From the NCBI RefSeq assembly GCF_015356865.1, contig NZ_JAAFZA010000010.1, forward strand, positions 1 to 64,000: a stretch of 64,000 nt of DNA. Direction: 5' to 3'. Below the pieces are notes generated by a model. It made no database searches, was not told the origin of the DNA, and was given only the letters and a program-made list of their open reading frames with translations. Position 1 is the first letter of the stretch; each line of letters opens with the position of its first letter. This DNA is from Catenulispora pinisilvae (GTDB lineage: Bacteria > Actinomycetota > Actinomycetes > Streptomycetales > Catenulisporaceae). Both the position numbers and the translations under genes were made by a program. Positions 60,376 through 64,000 of this stretch are shown in pieces.

Positions 60376-62613
60376 ATGCCCACGAATGCGATGTCTGCCG
60401 GCGCGCGAGCGTCCGCCGCGCCCACGCCGGGCGGTGGTGGCGGTTCCGCTTTCCGGAGGATTTACGCCCGCGTGGCCGACCCGGAGGCCTCCGTTCCCGC
60501 CGGCGAGTTGGTCGACGTGGTCCGTGCTGAGGTGTCGCGGTCGGCGGTCGGTGGTGAACAGCAGCTGGATACGTTGGTCCGTCAGGCCGCGCACTGGTCC
60601 ACTACTTCGGCGGAGCACTTTGCGGCCTTGGGGAAGGACGCCGACGGCGAGGGCCGCCGGCTCCTGGCCCGGAGGGCAGCCCTGGGGTGGGCTCCGCTCG
60701 GACTCGCATCCGGGGCCTGGCTGCAATGGCTGACCAGCCCGGGATCCGGGGACGATCCGCTGTTCCTGCGGATCCTCGCGCTCTACGCGTCCGACATCGG
60801 CGTCGGCCACCCGGGTGCCGCCAGGGGGAGCGCCTACCTCGGCTTGCTGCGGCAGCTGCGGCTTTCGGAGAACGCCGTCCCCCTGGCTCGCCTGAACACC
60901 GATCCGCGCGTCAGTGACGAGGCGTTCCGTCTTCCGGCCTTGCTCTTGTTGATGAGCCGGCGCCCCGGCGATTTCTGCGCCGAACTCATCGGTGCGGACC
61001 TCTGCCTGCGTGCGGTGGCGTTTCCGCCGCCGCTCGTCCTTGTCAGACCTGAGGCACAGGCCGACTGGGAGGCGATCGACTACTCGGGGACCCGAGGCGA
61101 CGGCCTTTCGCCGACCGCGCAGTGTGCTGACATCGCCGAGGCTCTCATCCAGGCCGGACCGGCGTCGCAGGAACGGGTGTACGCGGGCTTCGCCTGGGCG
61201 CTGAGCGCTCTGCGCGGCCAGGTCGAGGCGTTGCACGACGAGCTGTCTGTCTCGCTCGACCCGACCTACGACATGGCGCAGCTGATGATGCTCCGTGCCA
61301 GGGAGGGCTCTGTGTATCACGGACAGGTGATGCTCGAAGAGCGGCCGGTGGCGGCGTGGCTGAAGGACTGCCTGCGTGATCCGTACCCCTTCCTCGAAGT
61401 CCTGGCACGCAGCAGGCTGATAAAGCCGGGACGATCGGGCATCAGTCCTCTGATCAATGGTCTGGTCAGCGAACGCGGCCCGATGTTCAGGGTCTTCTCT
61501 CCGGACGACCTCGGCGTCATCAGCCGGTGGGTCGACTCTCTTCCGGCCGGAACCGGCCCGGGACGGGCCGCTCGCGACGAGGAGTCGACCGGTCCACGGC
61601 CCGTCCCGGGCCGGGAGGCCGAACCGGACCGGCTGGCACGGCTTCCGTTCCTGCTGACTTCCGCGCCGGTGGCCGGAACCGGTCCGAGGGACCTGCGTGA
61701 GGCCTATCACGTGCTGATGGTGCGTACCGCCGGCGCAGACCTGCGCGATTGGAGCCTGCGTTATGTCACGGGATGGCTGGGCCGGACGCGGCATCGTATG
61801 GGCCCTGAGTCCGTGTCGCTGCCGCAGCGGTGGAAACCCGAGGGCTTGCGTCCCTGGCTCCAGGCGCAGCACGACGGACACGCCGAGCAGTTCGTTTTAA
61901 GTGCGGAAACCGAGCTGCCGTCGCGGGAGGCCGTGGTGGACGACGCCGTGCAGACGGCTCCGCTCACGTTGATCGACGGAAGCTGGCTTCAGGGCTTCAC
62001 CGACTACGAGCTCGCGTCTTCGGGCATCGGCCACTCGCTGTTCGAGACCTACTGGGACGAGCTCGGCAACGGGGAGCCCAAGCTCAACCATCCCCTGATC
62101 TACCGTGAGGTCCTGAAGGGGATGGACGTCGACCTTCCGCCCACGGCGTCGCGGGAGTTCGCCAGGTGGCCCGGTTTCCGCGACACGTCCTTCGAGCTGC
62201 CCGTCTATTGGCTGTGCATCGGGCGGTTTCCGCGGACGTTCCTGCCCGAGGTGCTCGGCCTCAATCTGGCCATGGAACTGTCCGGCGTGGGCGGAACCTA
62301 CCGCAGGGCGGCGATGGCGCTGCGCACGTACGGCTTCAACACCCGCTTCGTGGACATCCACAACACCATCGACAACGTTGCCACCGGGCATTCGGCGTGG
62401 GCGACCGACGCCGTCGACACGCTGATGTCGAGCCTGCCGGATTCCTCCGGGCCGGACGGGCGCTCCGAGGTCTGGGACCGGGTGCGCTCCGGGTACCGGT
62501 CGCTCAATCCGCCCCGTGGATTCCTGGCCCGCGGGGCCGGCCACCGGGCGGAGCGCCGGTGGCGGCATACGAAGGCGGTCACATCGGCAGGGGAGGAGTG
62601 CTTCGGTGTCTGA
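60376..62613 (+). CDS. Large haem-oxygenase-like diiron enzyme
   Basis: A 745-residue protein with an iron-containing redox enzyme (HDO) domain at the C-terminus. LFETYWDELGNGEPKLNHPL (about 555-574) supplies Glu and His ligands, and VDIHNTIDNVATGHSAWA (about 659-676) supplies the D-x-H...D...H ligands. The N-terminal half is Ala/Leu-rich and alpha-helical but unassigned; it may be a second, degenerate copy of the fold. HDO enzymes do N-oxygenation, C-C cleavage and desaturation on amino acids. The ATG has GGGGAG five bases upstream. It overlaps the carbamoyltransferase start by 8 bp, so the two act together. Confidence 0.82.
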   Translation: MPTNAMSAGARASAAPTPGGGGGSAFRRIYARVADPEASVPAGELVDVVRAEVSRSAVGGEQQLDTLVRQAAHWSTTSAEHFAALGKDADGEGRRLLARRAALGWAPLGLASGAWLQWLTSPGSGDDPLFLRILALYASDIGVGHPGAARGSAYLGLLRQLRLSENAVPLARLNTDPRVSDEAFRLPALLLLMSRRPGDFCAELIGADLCLRAVAFPPPLVLVRPEAQADWEAIDYSGTRGDGLSPTAQCADIAEALIQAGPASQERVYAGFAWALSALRGQVEALHDELSVSLDPTYDMAQLMMLRAREGSVYHGQVMLEERPVAAWLKDCLRDPYPFLEVLARSRLIKPGRSGISPLINGLVSERGPMFRVFSPDDLGVISRWVDSLPAGTGPGRAARDEESTGPRPVPGREAEPDRLARLPFLLTSAPVAGTGPRDLREAYHVLMVRTAGADLRDWSLRYVTGWLGRTRHRMGPESVSLPQRWKPEGLRPWLQAQHDGHAEQFVLSAETELPSREAVVDDAVQTAPLTLIDGSWLQGFTDYELASSGIGHSLFETYWDELGNGEPKLNHPLIYREVLKGMDVDLPPTASREFARWPGFRDTSFELPVYWLCIGRFPRTFLPEVLGLNLAMELSGVGGTYRRAAMALRTYGFNTRFVDIHNTIDNVATGHSAWATDAVDTLMSSLPDSSGPDGRSEVWDRVRSGYRSLNPPRGFLARGAGHRAERRWRHTKAVTSAGEECFGV

Positions 62614-64000
62614 GCTGGTTCTCGGGATCTCGGCCTACTACCACGACAGTGCGGCGGCGATCGTGCGCGACGGAGTACCGGTCGCGGCGGCGCAGGAGGA
62701 GCGTTTCAGCAGGAAGCGGCACGACTCGTCGTTCCCCGCGCAGGCTGTCGGCTACTGCCTCGACGAACTGGGCGCTTCGCTCCAAGACGTCTCCGCGGTC
62801 GCCTACTACGAGGACCCCCGACTGAAGTTCCGCAGAGTGCTCGCCACGCTGGTGGGCGCCGCACCCACCAGCGTCACCTCCTTCCGCGATACGGTGCCTC
62901 GCTGGCTGGGCAAGGGCGGCAAGCTCCGTACGCTCGAGGTCGTCCGGGGGGAACTGGAGTCCCTGGACCGGGGAGCGGTGCCGGGCATCGTGGCCCGGCG
63001 GCATCACGAGTCCCACGCGGCCTCGGCCTTCTTCCCCAGCCCTTATCAATCCGCCGCCGTGCTGTGTGTGGACGGCGTGGGAGAGTGGGCCACGACGACC
63101 TTGTGGCACGGCCGGGGCACCGAGCTCACGGCGCTGGGCGAGATCCGCTTCCCGCACTCGCTCGGTCTGCTGTACTCCGCCTTCACCTATTTCTGTGGCT
63201 TCAAGGTCGACTCCGGTGAATACAAGCTCATGGGTCTGGCCCCATACGGCGTGCCCCGGTATGCGGACCTCATCAGGGAACGGCTGATCGACATCAAGCC
63301 GGACGGTTCGTTCCACCTGGACATGCGCTACTTCGAATACCTGCGCGGGCACGTGATGACCGGTCGGGCGTTCGAGAAGCTCTTCGACGGACCGCGTCGC
63401 GAGGCGGAGGGACCGCTGACCCAGCGCGAATTCGACCTGGCGGCGTCCGTTCAGCAGGTCACCGAAGAGGTCATGCTGCGCCTTGCCCGCACCGCGCGGG
63501 AGCGCACCGGGGAATCCACGCTCTGCCTGGCTGGAGGCGTGGCGCTGAACTGTGTCGCCAACGGGAAGATCGTCGAGGGCGGGATCTTCGACGAACTGTG
63601 GATCCAGCCCGCCGCCGGCGATGCCGGGGGCGCGTTGGGGGCCGCTCTGGCCGTGGCGATGGAGCACGGAGCCGGACGCGACCACGTCGGCACCGGGCAG
63701 GACGCCATGTCCGGCGCGCTGCTCGGTCCCGCCTTCAGCGACGCCCAGATCGCCGAGTACCTGCGAGGCCGCGGGATCGCGCACCACCGCCTCGATCCGG
63801 CAGACCTGGTCGGCGACGTCGCGGCCGCACTGGCCGACGGGAAGATCGTCGGCTGGTTCCAGAACCGCATGGAGTTCGGCCCGCGCGCCCTCGGCGCCCG
63901 TTCCATCCTGGGCGATCCGCGCGATCCCGCGATGCAGTCGGCGATCAATCTCAAGACCAAGTTCCGTGAATCGTTCCGCCCGTTCGCGCCGGCGGTGCTG
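62606..64000 (+). CDS. Carbamoyltransferase (NodU/CmcH family), 3'-truncated
   Basis: Starts at GTG 62606 with GGGGAGG nine bases upstream and runs open through the window edge: 465 codons of a family usually near 550-600. The N-terminal VSELVLGISAYYHDSAAAIV and HHESHAASAFFPSPYQSAAV (metal-binding Kae1-like ATPase part) and the C-terminal FQNRMEFGPRALGARSILGD are hallmarks. It transfers carbamoyl from carbamoyl phosphate through carbamoyl-AMP to a hydroxyl or other nucleophile. With 2-hydroxyethylphosphonate predicted nearby, an O-carbamoyl phosphonate is a reasonable idea. It is translationally coupled to the iron enzyme by an 8-bp overlap. Confidence 0.93.
   Translation, partial: MSELVLGISAYYHDSAAAIVRDGVPVAAAQEERFSRKRHDSSFPAQAVGYCLDELGASLQDVSAVAYYEDPRLKFRRVLATLVGAAPTSVTSFRDTVPRWLGKGGKLRTLEVVRGELESLDRGAVPGIVARRHHESHAASAFFPSPYQSAAVLCVDGVGEWATTTLWHGRGTELTALGEIRFPHSLGLLYSAFTYFCGFKVDSGEYKLMGLAPYGVPRYADLIRERLIDIKPDGSFHLDMRYFEYLRGHVMTGRAFEKLFDGPRREAEGPLTQREFDLAASVQQVTEEVMLRLARTARERTGESTLCLAGGVALNCVANGKIVEGGIFDELWIQPAAGDAGGALGAALAVAMEHGAGRDHVGTGQDAMSGALLGPAFSDAQIAEYLRGRGIAHHRLDPADLVGDVAAALADGKIVGWFQNRMEFGPRALGARSILGDPRDPAMQSAINLKTKFRESFRPFAPAVL

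Noticed and set aside
60298-61881. 527-codon frame antisense to the iron enzyme
   Set aside because: Shadow composition; the plus-strand gene has a ribosome site, domain motifs and an overlap with the carbamoyltransferase.

Overview
The window is very GC-rich, with GTG/TTG starts, frequent 4-bp ATGA/GTGA gene overlaps and typical actinobacterial families (DesK/NarL-type two-component system, PadR and DUF5937-ArsR regulators, STM4015-like protein). It is best read as chromosome of a filamentous actinomycete (Streptomycetales/Catenulisporales-like). Genus cannot be fixed from sequence alone. No tRNA, rRNA, CRISPR array or transposase gene was seen.

Layout. 0-9 kb: amidohydrolase; MacB/FtsX-type ABC exporter with a 29-codon linker ORF; a divergent DesK-type kinase and LuxR-type regulator; a 0.64-kb gene-free nested inverted repeat; an LRR-like protein. 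9-20 kb: a sulfated-glycan catabolic island. A formylglycine-generating enzyme, a PadR regulator, a sulfatase, an MFS importer, a 53-aa ORF and a GH3 glycosidase run as one leftward operon. A second PadR gene and a second sulfatase (with a coupled small ORF carrying CxPxR) are alongside. ATGTAC-centred motifs precede three of these transcription units, and a truncated LivF tail marks an old rearrangement. 20-26 kb: a leftward polysaccharide operon (GT2 synthase, UDP-sugar dehydrogenase, UDP-glucuronate decarboxylase-like protein, secreted beta-helix protein). 26-30 kb: methyltransferase, PAS kinase, degenerate Hpt protein, OmpR regulator.

30-64 kb is a large, apparently composite natural-product locus. 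Its first half is a leftward operon (41.6 to 30.2 kb). It opens with a 58-aa precursor peptide whose core is eleven uninterrupted Ala-Asn-Val repeats. Next come a nucleotidyltransferase fused to a PqqD-like (RRE-like) domain, a TldD/TldE protease pair, an MFS exporter, an ATP-grasp ligase, an NtaA-type flavin monooxygenase, a thioesterase with a Cys nucleophile, a PCP-condensation didomain, a free PCP and an FMN reductase. This is a RiPP-type operon wired to NRPS parts. The second half holds a phosphonate pathway: PEP mutase, phosphonopyruvate decarboxylase and an alcohol dehydrogenase, predicted to give 2-hydroxyethylphosphonate. With it are a GNAT/FemX-like protein, a second ATP-grasp, a second PCP and the only adenylation domain, a second flavin monooxygenase preceded by an untracked 29-aa cationic peptide gene, a TauD-type dioxygenase, a methyltransferase, an SGNH hydrolase, a 745-aa haem-oxygenase-like iron enzyme and a carbamoyltransferase cut by the window edge.

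The two halves have strikingly parallel inventories (two PCPs, ATP-grasps, nucleotidyltransferases, flavin monooxygenases, thioesterase-like proteins and MFS transporters), and one A domain may have to serve both PCPs. I infer one hybrid peptide-phosphonate locus or two fused clusters. No product is recognised.
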